Assembly (NCBI GenBank): GCA_022837185.1
Contig: JALHJD010000022.1
Coordinates: 1 to 20,324 of the forward strand
From: Desulfobacteraceae bacterium
Lineage (GTDB): Bacteria; Desulfobacterota; Desulfobulbia; Desulfobulbales; Desulfobulbaceae
Length of the DNA: 20,324 bases
Reading direction: 5' to 3'
In this document: positions 1 through 6,632 of the stretch, piece by piece
How positions within the stretch are numbered: position 1 is the stretch's first letter
How the letters are laid out: each line of letters begins with the position of its first letter
Notes under the pieces: model-generated
The model's database searches: none
Seen by the model: only the letters and a program-made list of their open reading frames with translations
What the model was told of the DNA's origin: nothing
Position numbers and translations under genes: made by a program

Positions 1-1014
1 CAGGGTCAGTTCCTTGCCCAGGCGGTGGTGGAGGATTTTCATGCCGCGGGTGAATTTGCCCGAACATATCCGGAAGAAGGCGATCCGGTCACGGTGGGCG
101 GGGTTCATGTTGGCCTGGATCTTGAAGGCAAAACCGGAAAAGGAGTGCTCCTCGGGGTCGACCACCCGGTTGACGGTCGAACGGGGGCCGGGCGGGGGCG
201 CCAGTTCCACGAAGGCGTCCAGCAGTTCCCGGACGCCGAAATTGTTGACCGCGCTGCCGAAAAAGACGGGGGTCTGCCCGGCCGTCAGGTACTGGCGGTG
301 GTCAAAGGGGTTGGCGGCCCCCTCCAGCAGGGCGAGGTCGTCGCGCAGGGTCTGGGCCTGGCGGCCGAGCTGTTCGTCGATGAGCGGGTCATGGATGTCC
401 CTGACCAGGATTCCTTCCTGCCTGCCGCCGCCGGGGGTGAAGAGGTGCAGCTGCCGCCGGTACATGTTGTAGACGCCCTTGAAGCTCTTGCCCATGCCGA
501 TGGGCCAGGAGAGGGGGGCGCACTCGATCTGCAGCCTGTCCTCGATATCGGCCAGGATGTCGAGGGGATCGAGGCCCTCGCGATCCAGCTTGTTGATGAA
601 GGTGATGATGGGGGTATTGCGCATGCGGCATACCTCCATCAGCTTCATGGTCTGCTCCTCCACGCCCTTGGCGCAGTCGATGACCATCAGGGCGCTGTCA
701 ACCGCGGTGAGGACCCGGTAGGTGTCCTCGGAAAAATCCTGGTGTCCCGGGGTGTCGAGCAGATTGATCTCGTAGCCGCGGTAGTTGAATTTCATCACCG
801 AGGAAGTGACCGAGATGCCGCGCTCCCGTTCAACGGCCATCCAGTCGCTGAGCGCGTGGCGGCTGGTTTTCCGGGATTTCACCGCCCCGGCCATCTGGAT
901 GGCGCCGCCGAACAGGAGCAGTTTTTCGGTCAGCGTTGTCTTGCCGGCGTCCGGGTGGCTGATAATGCCGAATGTCCGCCGCCGCAGGATTTCCTTGTGA
1001 AGTGTGCTGCTCAA
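1..1014 (-). CDS. prfC: Peptide chain release factor 3 (RF3), 5' part, cut by window edge
   Basis: RF3 is the cytoplasmic translational GTPase that recycles RF1/RF2 after peptide release. The first 338 codons are present; the family is about 530 residues long, so roughly the last third lies outside the window. Visible GTPase motifs are the P-loop [13 protein letters not shown] (residues 20-32), a switch [16 protein letters not shown] and the G4 motif [10 protein letters not shown]. The RF3-specific stretches [18 protein letters not shown] and [14 protein letters not shown] separate it from EF-G. The start is TTG at 1014-1012, preceded by AGAAGG at good spacing; no in-frame ATG fits better. 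The upstream spacer is a repeat mosaic, so the gene is probably transcribed from its own promoter in 1015-1250. The family assignment is near certain and the non-ATG start is likely. Confidence 0.95.
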   Translation of the reverse strand, partial: MSSTLHKEILRRRTFGIISHPDAGKTTLTEKLLLFGGAIQMAGAVKSRKTSRHALSDWMAVERERGISVTSSVMKFNYRGYEINLLDTPGHQDFSEDTYRVLTAVDSALMVIDCAKGVEEQTMKLMEVCRMRNTPIITFINKLDREGLDPLDILADIEDRLQIECAPLSWPIGMGKSFKGVYNMYRRQLHLFTPGGGRQEGILVRDIHDPLIDEQLGRQAQTLRDDLALLEGAANPFDHRQYLTAGQTPVFFGSAVNNFGVRELLDAFVELAPPPGPRSTVNRVVDPEEHSFSGFAFKIQANMNPAHRDRIAFFRICSGKFTRGMKILHHRLGKELTL

Positions 1015-1255
1015 AATATGGCCTTCTTTGCTAACGATTTGTTGTCGTGCCGGCAGGTGGACCGGCAGCTCCCCGCTCTCCGACATCGCGGGTAAGTCCG
1101 GGAAAGGGCGGGAAAGCTGAAGAATTTTACAGTTTACCCTGAAAAGGAAATTTTGTCAGCATATTCCTGGATGGGGTCCTGGGCCCTGGAGCGGAACGAT
1201 TTTTTGCATTATTCCTTTTTATCATATACTGTACCAAATCGGGTACCCGGCCATA

Positions 1256-1309
1256 CCAGAAGCCAGAGGACAGGGGCCAGAGGACAGAAGGAGTTTGCAG
1301 CTTCGCTGT
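1256..1309 (+). repeat. Left copy of an inverted repeat bracketing the TPR lipoprotein gene
   Basis: Positions 1285-1309 are a perfect 25-bp reverse complement of 2744-2768. Upstream the match continues imperfectly through GCCAGAGGACAG segments (1256-1284 against 2769-2802). The pair faces inward around 1572-2579. A shorter, more diverged direct relative lies at about 5716-5760. Confidence 0.85.
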
Positions 1310-1543
1310 TAATTTGAAGAACCCCCTCACCCGGCCTTCGGCCACCCTCTCCCTCTGGAGAGGTGATATTTATAAACACCCTTCTCCTAGGGGAGAAGGT
1401 GCCCCACAGGGGCGGATGAGGGGAATCCGGGCTGTCGCCGGGGTTCGCCGGCGCGAACGGTACGAGGTTCGCGGTATAAGGTTCGAGGTTTCCAGCTTGG
1501 AGCTTTCAGCTCGCTCCAGACTGCCAACTGCTAACTGCTAACT

Positions 1544-1560
1544 CCCAGGCGCAGCCTGGG
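1544..1560 (+). other. Perfect 7-bp hairpin just upstream of the lipoprotein start
   Basis: CCCAGGC-GCA-GCCTGGG forms a perfect 7-bp stem with a 3-nt loop. It ends 11 nt before the ATG at 1572, where a ribosome-binding site would be expected. It may restrain translation initiation, or it may only be the last module of the repeat mosaic. There is no T-tract, so it is not a terminator. Confidence 0.5.
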
Positions 1561-1571
1561 CTGGATAATTG

Positions 1572-2579
1572 ATGAATCCCATGCGAAAGTTCATGTATTT
1601 CATTGTCCTGCTCTGCCTGACCGGTTGCGCCCAGGCGGAAAACATAGGCGTGCAGGCGGTCAAGGTCGGCAAGTCCATCCAGTACCGTGTCCTCGGCGAT
1701 CATTACCTCCAGACCGACAATTTTGAGCGCGGCGAGGAGGCATTTCGCCAGGCGGTGCAGGACAATCCCAACAGCCCGGAATCTAATTATTACCTGGGAC
1801 GCTTCCTTCTTGCCGGCGGGAAAGCCGAGGAGGCGGTGGGGTACCTGGAAAAAGCGGTGGCCCTGGACCCCGGCAAGGCCGACTATTTCTTCTGGCTTGG
1901 GCTTGCCTATGGGGAAAACGGCTGGCGGGAAGAGGAGCTGCGGTTGTATTCCAGGGCACTGGAGATCGATCCGAAACACCTGCAGGCCCTCATTTACCGG
2001 GGCCATGCGCTTCTGAAGAACAAGCAGTACGAGGAGTCCCTGGACTCCTACCGCCAGGCCCTGGAGCTGTGGCCGGAAAGTCCGGCCGCCCTCTACAACC
2101 GGGCCCTGATCCTCAAAACCCTGGGACGCGCCCCCGAGGAGCGGTTGGCCTGGAAGGAGTATCTCGACCTCTATCCGGCGGGCTCGCTGGCGCGGCGGGC
2201 GGCCGATCACCTGAACATGCTGTCCGATTTCTCCTACCGCAACCACACCCTGGGAGCCAGGACTATCACCCTGACGGAAGTCCGCTTTGAGCCCTTTTCC
2301 GCCAAGCTGGATGGGGCGACCATGCCATCGCTCAAGCTGGCCGGGGCAACGGCGGTCAATATGGGCAAGGGGACCCTGCAGGTCGTCGTCCACCTGAAAA
2401 ACAACGAAAAGCTGGCCCGTGAGCGGGCAATCAGCATTAAAAAATACCTTGAGGAACACTTTCCCGACCTTCGCGGCGGCCGCATCGGCATCAGCTGGTT
2501 TGGAGTGCCTGAGGAGTTCACCGTCGGCGGCAAGAAGCTGCGGGCGGATGAATCGGTGCGCTTTTTCCTCACCGGGTGA
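1572..2579 (+). CDS. TPR-repeat lipoprotein, paralogue of the neighbouring anti-sigma ectodomain
   Basis: A 335-residue predicted envelope lipoprotein. The signal sequence ends in lipobox LTGC (Cys19). Residues of about 40-210 are tandem TPR units, with patterns such as NPNSPESNYYLGRFLLAGGK and DPKHLQALIYRGHALLKN, suggesting a protein-binding scaffold. After the TPRs comes a separate C-terminal domain of about 120 residues with a charged helix (ERAISIKKYLEEHF) and the motif ISWFGVPEE (from residue 307). The segment AWKEYL...HLNMLSDFSYR and the ISWFG motif recur in the anti-sigma factor encoded at 3495-4628, so the two are paralogous over their exported parts. The start is uncertain: ATG 1572 and ATG 1581 both lack a clear Shine-Dalgarno, and TTG 1569 is also possible. 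The exact function is unknown; sensing or presenting an envelope signal to the sigma/anti-sigma pair is an inference. Confidence 0.88.
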   Translation: MNPMRKFMYFIVLLCLTGCAQAENIGVQAVKVGKSIQYRVLGDHYLQTDNFERGEEAFRQAVQDNPNSPESNYYLGRFLLAGGKAEEAVGYLEKAVALDPGKADYFFWLGLAYGENGWREEELRLYSRALEIDPKHLQALIYRGHALLKNKQYEESLDSYRQALELWPESPAALYNRALILKTLGRAPEERLAWKEYLDLYPAGSLARRAADHLNMLSDFSYRNHTLGARTITLTEVRFEPFSAKLDGATMPSLKLAGATAVNMGKGTLQVVVHLKNNEKLARERAISIKKYLEEHFPDLRGGRIGISWFGVPEEFTVGGKKLRADESVRFFLTG

Positions 2580-2743
2580 GGGGAAGAATGGCAGAAGGCA
2601 GTAGTCAGTAGGCAGGCGGCAGTTTTGAGTTTCCCGGCTGCGCCGGAGGCCAACGGTATGGGGTTTACGGTTCAAGGTATACGGTTTGAAGTTTGGAGCT
2701 TGCAGCTGCGCCGGATATCCGCTGCTGCGAACCACGCACCTTC

Positions 2744-2802
2744 ACAGCGAAGCTGCAAACTCCTTCTGTCATCCGTCCTCTGGCTTCTGTCTGTCTTCTG
2801 GC
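2744..2802 (-). repeat. Right copy of the inverted repeat bracketing the TPR lipoprotein gene
   Basis: Perfect reverse complement (2744-2768, 25 bp) of 1285-1309, followed by a looser match in the GCCAGAGGAC segment up to 2802. The two copies would let the lipoprotein gene invert by homologous recombination or would form a long-range hairpin. Confidence 0.85.
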
Positions 2803-2856
2803 ATGCTGCCGACTTCCAACTCCCGTTGGTCGAAATCGGGATCGCTGTCAAATAAA

Positions 2857-2887
2857 TTGTGACCCTTCATTTTTGCCGTCGTATATC
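2857..2887 (+). promoter_or_regulatory. Candidate promoter of the sigma/anti-sigma operon
   Basis: TTGTGA (2857-2862) and GTATAT (2881-2886) are 18 nt apart, a usable sigma-70 geometry. The same stretch also reads TGTGACC ... CGTCGTATA, which resembles ECF-type -35/-10 elements and would fit autoregulation. The spacing is short for an ECF promoter, so both readings are tentative. Confidence 0.3.
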
Positions 2888-2946
2888 CCCATAGAAAACA
2901 TAAGCCGGAAAAGGATCGGGTAATGGTCATCCATCACCCCTGATTG

Positions 2947-3498
2947 ATGGAGAAATCGGACGAAGAAATTATCAGCCTGGTCCTGGATGGGCGCAAGCAT
3001 GAATACAGGCATCTCATCCACCGGTACCAGAGGCAGATCTACAACCTCATGTTCAGGTACAGCCGCTCCGGGCAGGATGCCGCCGATCTGACCCAGGATG
3101 TTTTTCTGCGGGCCTTCGAAAAACTCGATGGTTTTGAGCCCGGCCGCGCGTTCTTTCCCTGGCTGTACACCCTGGCGGTCAACCGGGCCAACGACTGGAG
3201 CAGGAACTGCAAGCGGCGGAACGCCCATCGGCAGGAGCTGATCGACAATACGCCGGAAAGGGCGGAAAGGTGCTCCGGGCAGGAAAGGATGCTGGAACAT
3301 CGGGAAGAGCTTGAACGGCTGCAACGGGGACTGGATTTGCTGGGCAACGAAACCAGGGAGATCCTGATGCTGCGCTTTCATCACGAGCTCTCCGTCAAGG
3401 AAGTGGCCGGGATCTTCGCCATCAGCGAAAGCGCCGTGAAAATGAGGACGGCGCGGGGCCTCCAGCTTTTGCAGTCCCTGTTGGCGGAGGATAAATGA
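2947..3498 (+). CDS. ECF-family RNA polymerase sigma factor
   Basis: A 183-residue sigma factor of usual ECF size. Sigma region 2 covers residues of about 15-90, with DAADLTQDVFLRAFEKLDGF for core binding and PWLYTLAVNRANDWSRN for -10 recognition. Region 4 covers about 125-178, with the helix-turn-helix LSVKEVAGIFAISESAVKMR. Region 3 is absent, as in ECF factors. ATG 2947 is used; TTG 2944 would add one residue. Neither start has a clear Shine-Dalgarno. The stop overlaps the next start (ATGA at 3495-3498), so the sigma factor and its putative inhibitor are translationally coupled. The target promoters are unknown; the adjacent envelope genes are the obvious candidates. Confidence 0.93.
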   Translation: MEKSDEEIISLVLDGRKHEYRHLIHRYQRQIYNLMFRYSRSGQDAADLTQDVFLRAFEKLDGFEPGRAFFPWLYTLAVNRANDWSRNCKRRNAHRQELIDNTPERAERCSGQERMLEHREELERLQRGLDLLGNETREILMLRFHHELSVKEVAGIFAISESAVKMRTARGLQLLQSLLAEDK

Positions 3499-4628
3499 GG
3501 AACGGAAAGACCATGGACGAAAAGCATCTGCGGGACATGCTGCGCCGGCTGCCGGAGCGCGAGCCGCCGGCCGATCTGGCCGAGCGGATAATGACGGCGG
3601 TTGAAGCGCCGCCGAAATCCCTGGGGCGGAGGATCGGGGACCTCCTGGCCGCCGCCTTTCCCCTGCAGCCATTGCGGGCCGCTGTTCTGTGCAGCGCCGT
3701 GATGCTCGCCTTCTGGCTGGGCATGACCGTCGGCGGTTCCCGCAACGACGAAGGTCCGGGAGCGGGGCCCGCCGGGAGCCTCCTGACCGGGCCGGTTCAG
3801 AGCCCCGAAGCGGATTATCTCATCGGCAGGGGCCTGCTTGCCGCCGGGCAATGGAAAGCGGCGGCGGAATTTCTGCGGGCGGCCCGCCTGGCCACGGATG
3901 ATCCCGAACATGCCCTGTGGGAAGCCGTTGCCCTGGGCAAACAGGGCGACAAGGAACAGGAGCGGGAGATCTACCGCTTGACGGTCAACCGGCATCCGGA
4001 GTATGTGCCGGCCCGGTTATACCTTGGCCATAATCTGCTGGAAAGCGGGGATGCGGCCGCGGCCCTGGAAGAATACAGCCGGGTGCTGGCCCTGGTGCCG
4101 GATGAGGAGACCGCGCTCTACAACCGGGCCCTGGCCGGCCGGGTCCTGGGGGAAAGGGATCTGGAGGCCGCGGCCTGGAAGGAGTACCTGCGGCTGAACA
4201 GAACCGGCAAATGGGCCTACCGCGCCGTCGCGCACCTCAACGCCCTGGGGGACTTCACCTACCGCGGCTACAGGATCGGCCACCGCCTGGTCATCGGCAA
4301 TCAGGACCTGCTGCTGGGGACGGACTCGGAGGCCCGGCGCCGGGAGGTCGATTTTTTGGCCGGGGCTTTTGCGGAGGCTTCGGGCGATGTGCTGAATCTG
4401 GTGGTATTCCTGGCCGGCGATGGTGGCCGGGCGGAAGGCATGGCAAGGGAGCTGCAGTATCTGTTCGGCGCCGGATTGAACGACCGTGCCGGCAAGCGGA
4501 TCGACATCAGCTGGTTCGGGGAGCCTGAAACGGTTCGGACTGCTTCCGGCGTGGAGCATGTCCTGGCGGAAGGGTTGATGATATTCTGCACCCCGCGTAG
4601 TCAACAAACAGGAGGAGACTTGATATGA
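3495..4628 (+). CDS. Membrane anti-sigma factor with TPR ectodomain
   Basis: A 377-residue protein. Residues 1-55 form a basic/acidic cytoplasmic segment (DEKHLRDMLRRLPEREPPAD) typical in position for sigma binding, but there is no HxxxCxxC zinc motif. One membrane helix follows (about 62-80), then exported TPR units (about 105-245). The C-terminal domain (about 246-377) carries ISWFGEPE (from residue 338). The segment AWKEYLRLN...AHLNALGDFTYRGYRIG aligns with the lipoprotein encoded at 1572-2579. Start ATG 3495 has GGAGG four nt upstream and overlaps the sigma stop; ATG 3513 is an alternative. The anti-sigma role rests on the operon position and topology (inference). The TPR ectodomain, rather than a short periplasmic tail, suggests that a protein or peptide ligand is sensed. 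Confidence 0.85.
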   Translation: MRNGKTMDEKHLRDMLRRLPEREPPADLAERIMTAVEAPPKSLGRRIGDLLAAAFPLQPLRAAVLCSAVMLAFWLGMTVGGSRNDEGPGAGPAGSLLTGPVQSPEADYLIGRGLLAAGQWKAAAEFLRAARLATDDPEHALWEAVALGKQGDKEQEREIYRLTVNRHPEYVPARLYLGHNLLESGDAAAALEEYSRVLALVPDEETALYNRALAGRVLGERDLEAAAWKEYLRLNRTGKWAYRAVAHLNALGDFTYRGYRIGHRLVIGNQDLLLGTDSEARRREVDFLAGAFAEASGDVLNLVVFLAGDGGRAEGMARELQYLFGAGLNDRAGKRIDISWFGEPETVRTASGVEHVLAEGLMIFCTPRSQQTGGDLI

Positions 4629-5527
4629 AGGAACAAAAGGAGTGGAAAGCATTCTTGCGGCCGGTTGTCCTGACCGCCGTGCTCTGCATCGGTTTTGCCG
4701 CCGGAATGGGGGGAAGCAATGCCGCGGCGGAGGAGGCCGGAGATACGGCCGATGACACCGCGTACACCCCGGCCTTTGCCAACCCCGCCCAGGCCCAGCA
4801 TGCGGCCAACATAGCCGAAGCGGTGGCGGCCGAGCCCGATGCGGAAACCCTGGATGCCCTGTCGGCCGTCGAGGAGGCGGAAGCGGCGCTGAAGGACGCG
4901 GAAGAAACCGGGAATGAGCAGGCCATTGAGGATGCCCGCAAACAACTGGCCGAGGCCGAAGAGGCCTATGCCGAAGTCATCGAGGCCAGGATCGGCGTGA
5001 TCACCAGTGAAATTGAGGCGATGCGCAATGCGGATATGGGCTGGGGCGAGATCGCCAGGGAACTGGGCGTGCATCCGAGCGTACTCGGCCTTGGCCACAC
5101 CAAGGCGTATCGGAACAAGTACGGTTGGAGTGATGATGAAGCCGCCGGCGACGAGGTGGCGGAGGCCACCGAGCGGAACACCCGCACCGGCTGGTCCCAG
5201 GGGCACGGTCTCGGCCTCAATGCAGGGGTAAAGGATACCGCGAAAGCGCAGGGCGGCTATGCCCTGGGCCGGGTCAACAAGGACGACAAAACGAAAAACG
5301 CCGGCGGCATAAGCGGCGCGGCCGGCCTGAGCGGCGGCGGCCAGGGGAATGCCGGCGGCCAGGGCAAGGGGAACAGCGGCGGGAGCAAAGCCGGCGGGGT
5401 CGGCAGTGACGGCGGCCCCGGCAAGTCCGACAAGGGCGGGAGCCAGGGCGGCGGATCGGGGAAATCCAAAAGCAACAGCGGCGGCAAGGGCAACAGCGGC
5501 GGCGGCAAGGGCAACAGCGGTAAATAA
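4625..5527 (+). CDS. Exported coiled-coil protein with HTH-like segment and Gly/Asn/Ser/Lys repeat tail
   Basis: A 300-residue protein of unknown function. The signal peptide has a hydrophobic stretch VVLTAVLCIGFAAGMGG and an AAA cleavage site near residue 35. Residues of about 75-135 are an Ala/Glu-rich coiled coil. They are followed by MRNADMGWGEIARELGVHPSVLGLGH (split: MRNADMGWGEIAREL, then GVHPSVLGLGH), which reads like a helix-turn-helix although the protein is exported. From about residue 215 the chain is low-complexity, ending in repeated KGNSGG units encoded by a near-perfect DNA repeat (about 5470-5520). AGGAGG lies upstream of ATG 4625, and the start overlaps the anti-sigma stop (ATGA). 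It is probably the main structural or signal output of the operon, because a terminator follows directly. The tail suggests a flexible, positively charged matrix or wall-binding region (inference). Confidence 0.85.
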   Translation: MKEQKEWKAFLRPVVLTAVLCIGFAAGMGGSNAAAEEAGDTADDTAYTPAFANPAQAQHAANIAEAVAAEPDAETLDALSAVEEAEAALKDAEETGNEQAIEDARKQLAEAEEAYAEVIEARIGVITSEIEAMRNADMGWGEIARELGVHPSVLGLGHTKAYRNKYGWSDDEAAGDEVAEATERNTRTGWSQGHGLGLNAGVKDTAKAQGGYALGRVNKDDKTKNAGGISGAAGLSGGGQGNAGGQGKGNSGGSKAGGVGSDGGPGKSDKGGSQGGGSGKSKSNSGGKGNSGGGKGNSGK

Positions 5528-5599
5528 GCAAATCTCCTCCGCCAAGGAGCTATATCTTTCCGGCCGGGCATAAGCTGCCGCCGGAGGAAATGCGATTCC

Positions 5600-5643
5600 G
5601 GGGGACAGTCGGGAAACAGGTCCGGACTGCCCCCCCTTTTTTT
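5600..5643 (+). terminator. Intrinsic terminator of the sigma operon
   Basis: The stem GGGGGACAGTC (5600-5610) pairs with GACTGCCCCCC (5625-5635) with one A-C mismatch. The loop is 14 nt, and a run of seven T at 5637-5643 follows. This is the strongest rho-independent terminator in the window. It closes the transcript about 75 nt after the stop at 5527. Confidence 0.88.
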
Positions 5644-5841
5644 CAGCTCCCTGCCGCGCGCGCTCTCCCCGGCTGCGCCGAAAGGCAGCGGTTGGCAGTC
5701 GGCTATGCCGGAAGTCAGATGACAGAGGCCAGAGGACAGGAGAAGTAAGCAGCTTCGCTGATGCCCCGCAGGGGCGGATGCAGTTCCCAAGCTGCCAACT
5801 CATGAATAACATAACGACAGATCAGGCAGACAGGGCGCAGT

Positions 5842-5924
5842 TTCGTAGATTGGAGTGAGCTTGCGAACCCCAACAATTCCCACCGCTTTGCGTCGGGGTT
5901 CGCAAGCTCACCCCGACCTACGAA
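5842..5924. repeat. Imperfect palindrome with 33-nt arms (REP/MITE-like)
   Basis: Arms 5842-5874 and 5892-5924 are reverse complements at 29 of 33 positions, around a 17-nt loop. The core of each arm is GAGCTTGCGAACCCC or its complement, and the outer ends are TTCGTAG/CTACGAA. All four mismatches are transitions. This resembles widespread 'CGTAGGTCGGGGT' interspersed palindromes; the family label is from memory and not verified. Confidence 0.75.
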
Positions 5925-6402
5925 TTTTTCCCTGCACAACCGGCCGCGCAAACATGTTATTCTCCTCATTCGTCCCCGCAGCGGGGCAGGGCGCTGCCAA
6001 CTGCCGACTTCTTTGAACACCCTTCACACCAAGGGAGAAGGTGCCCCACAGGGGCGAAGGGGAATTCCAGCCCTATAGTCAGTCTCCCGCCCGTTGCGAC
6101 CTCCACGTATCCTTCATTCTGTATTCTCAATTCTCCTCCGCTTGATCCATCGGTACGGTATTCATGAGCCGGGGTCCAACACCCGGCGGCCGCCACAAGG
6201 TGCTTCAAAATTCCGAAAAAGCGGAAACGATTCCAGGGAACAGGACCGTTTTGCGGCAAGAGGGGACAGGAAGTGATTGAGGGCGTTCCCGGGTCCATGG
6301 GCAACAAGTTGAAATACGAAAGAAAAATGATAACCCTGATGGAGAGTTGGCGCTGGCACAAAAGTTGCTTTATACATAGACGAAGCAGTTAATATTGAGT
6401 TA

Positions 6403-6430
6403 TTGACCGTTAATATGCAGGAATAAGAAT
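6403..6430 (+). promoter_or_regulatory. Candidate promoter for the secreted-protein gene
   Basis: TTGACC (6403-6408) and AAGAAT (6425-6430) are separated by 16 nt in an AT-rich stretch. If used, it would give a leader of about 195 nt before ATG 6633, containing the two hairpins listed separately. Confidence 0.4.
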
Positions 6431-6456
6431 GATTTGCATCGTGTTCAGGGGGAATG

Positions 6457-6471
6457 AACCGCAAAGCGGTT
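6457..6471 (+). other. Leader hairpin 1
   Basis: AACCGC-AAA-GCGGTT is a perfect 6-bp stem with a 3-nt loop, in the putative 5' leader of the gene at 6633. Confidence 0.5.
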
Positions 6472-6502
6472 GATGCAACCGGCCGCTGTTTGCGCGGATA
6501 AC

Positions 6503-6528
6503 TCCCCGGGAATGGAGGACCCCGGGGA
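6503..6528 (+). other. Leader hairpin 2 with GGAGG in its loop
   Basis: TCCCCGGG (6503-6510) pairs perfectly with CCCGGGGA (6521-6528). The 10-nt loop AATGGAGGAC exposes a Shine-Dalgarno-like GGAGG. A short distance downstream an ATG (6537) is in frame with the main gene, so the structure may influence initiation. No known riboswitch consensus was recognised. Confidence 0.5.
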
Positions 6529-6632
6529 TAGGTGCAATGACAACGCAGGAAACTGCAGAGCGGAACCGCCGGCTGCTGGGCTTTTCAACCAACCGGCACC
6601 TGGAGAAATTGAATTTGAAGAAGGGGGTAATT

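Larger units (their letters stand above)
1015..1571. repeat. Intergenic repeat mosaic between prfC and the TPR lipoprotein gene
   Basis: No convincing gene lies here. The stretch nearest prfC (about 1100-1250) is the most AT-rich and should hold the prfC promoter. The rest is a patchwork of modules seen again at 2580-2810, 5700-5800 and 5990-6070. These are a GCCAGAGGACAG module (1256-1309), a CCCTCTCCCTCTGGAGAGG module (about 1345-1365), a GAGAAGGTGCCCCACAGG module (about 1392-1430) and a CTGCCAACTGCTAACTGC module (about 1520-1543). Short perfect hairpins stud the region, for example GTTCGC-CGGC-GCGAAC at 1443-1458. A frame of about 72 codons on the minus strand crosses these repeats and is not believed to be a gene. 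Confidence 0.7.
2580..2946. repeat. Repeat mosaic between the TPR lipoprotein and the sigma factor gene
   Basis: A 367-nt spacer without a credible gene. It holds the inverted CTGCC/GGCAG module (about 2590-2625), a small hairpin CCGGC-TGC-GCCGG in the 2630s-2640s, a GGTTTACGG/GGTATACGG module (about 2658-2710) and the right copy of the long inverted repeat (2744-2802). Only the last 100 nt or so (2848-2946), AT-richer and outside the repeats, look like an ordinary promoter/leader for the sigma gene. Confidence 0.7.
5528..6632. other. 1.1-kb gene-free spacer: terminator, repeats, palindrome, leader
   Basis: No gene is supported. After the terminator (5600-5643) come repeat modules shared with 1256-1545. 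These are a CAGAGGCCAGAGGACAGG segment (about 5726-5743), a GCAGCTTCGCTG segment (about 5748-5760), a GCCCC-GCA-GGGGC hairpin (about 5763-5776) and a GAGAAGGTGCCCCACAGG segment (about 6031-6050). A long imperfect palindrome sits at 5842-5924. From about 6290 the base composition becomes more AT-rich, and a promoter-like site and two hairpins lead into the gene at 6633. Short open frames here lack ribosome-binding sites and cross the repeats. Confidence 0.65.

Noticed and set aside
25..1095. Long plus-strand frame opposite prfC
   Set aside because: Antisense shadow in GC-rich DNA; the minus strand carries all GTPase motifs of RF3.
1127..1345. 72-codon minus-strand frame upstream of prfC
   Set aside because: Crosses repeat modules, has no ribosome-binding site, and its peptide comes from the repeat sequence.
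1506..2735. Minus-strand frame opposite the TPR lipoprotein
   Set aside because: Shadow frame running into repeat modules at both ends; the plus strand has signal peptide and TPR units.
6440..6632. c-di-GMP (GEMM) or cobalamin riboswitch, prompted by GCAAAGC and GC-rich stems
   Set aside because: Only the short GCAAAGC string resembles GEMM; the other conserved blocks and tetraloop pattern are missing.
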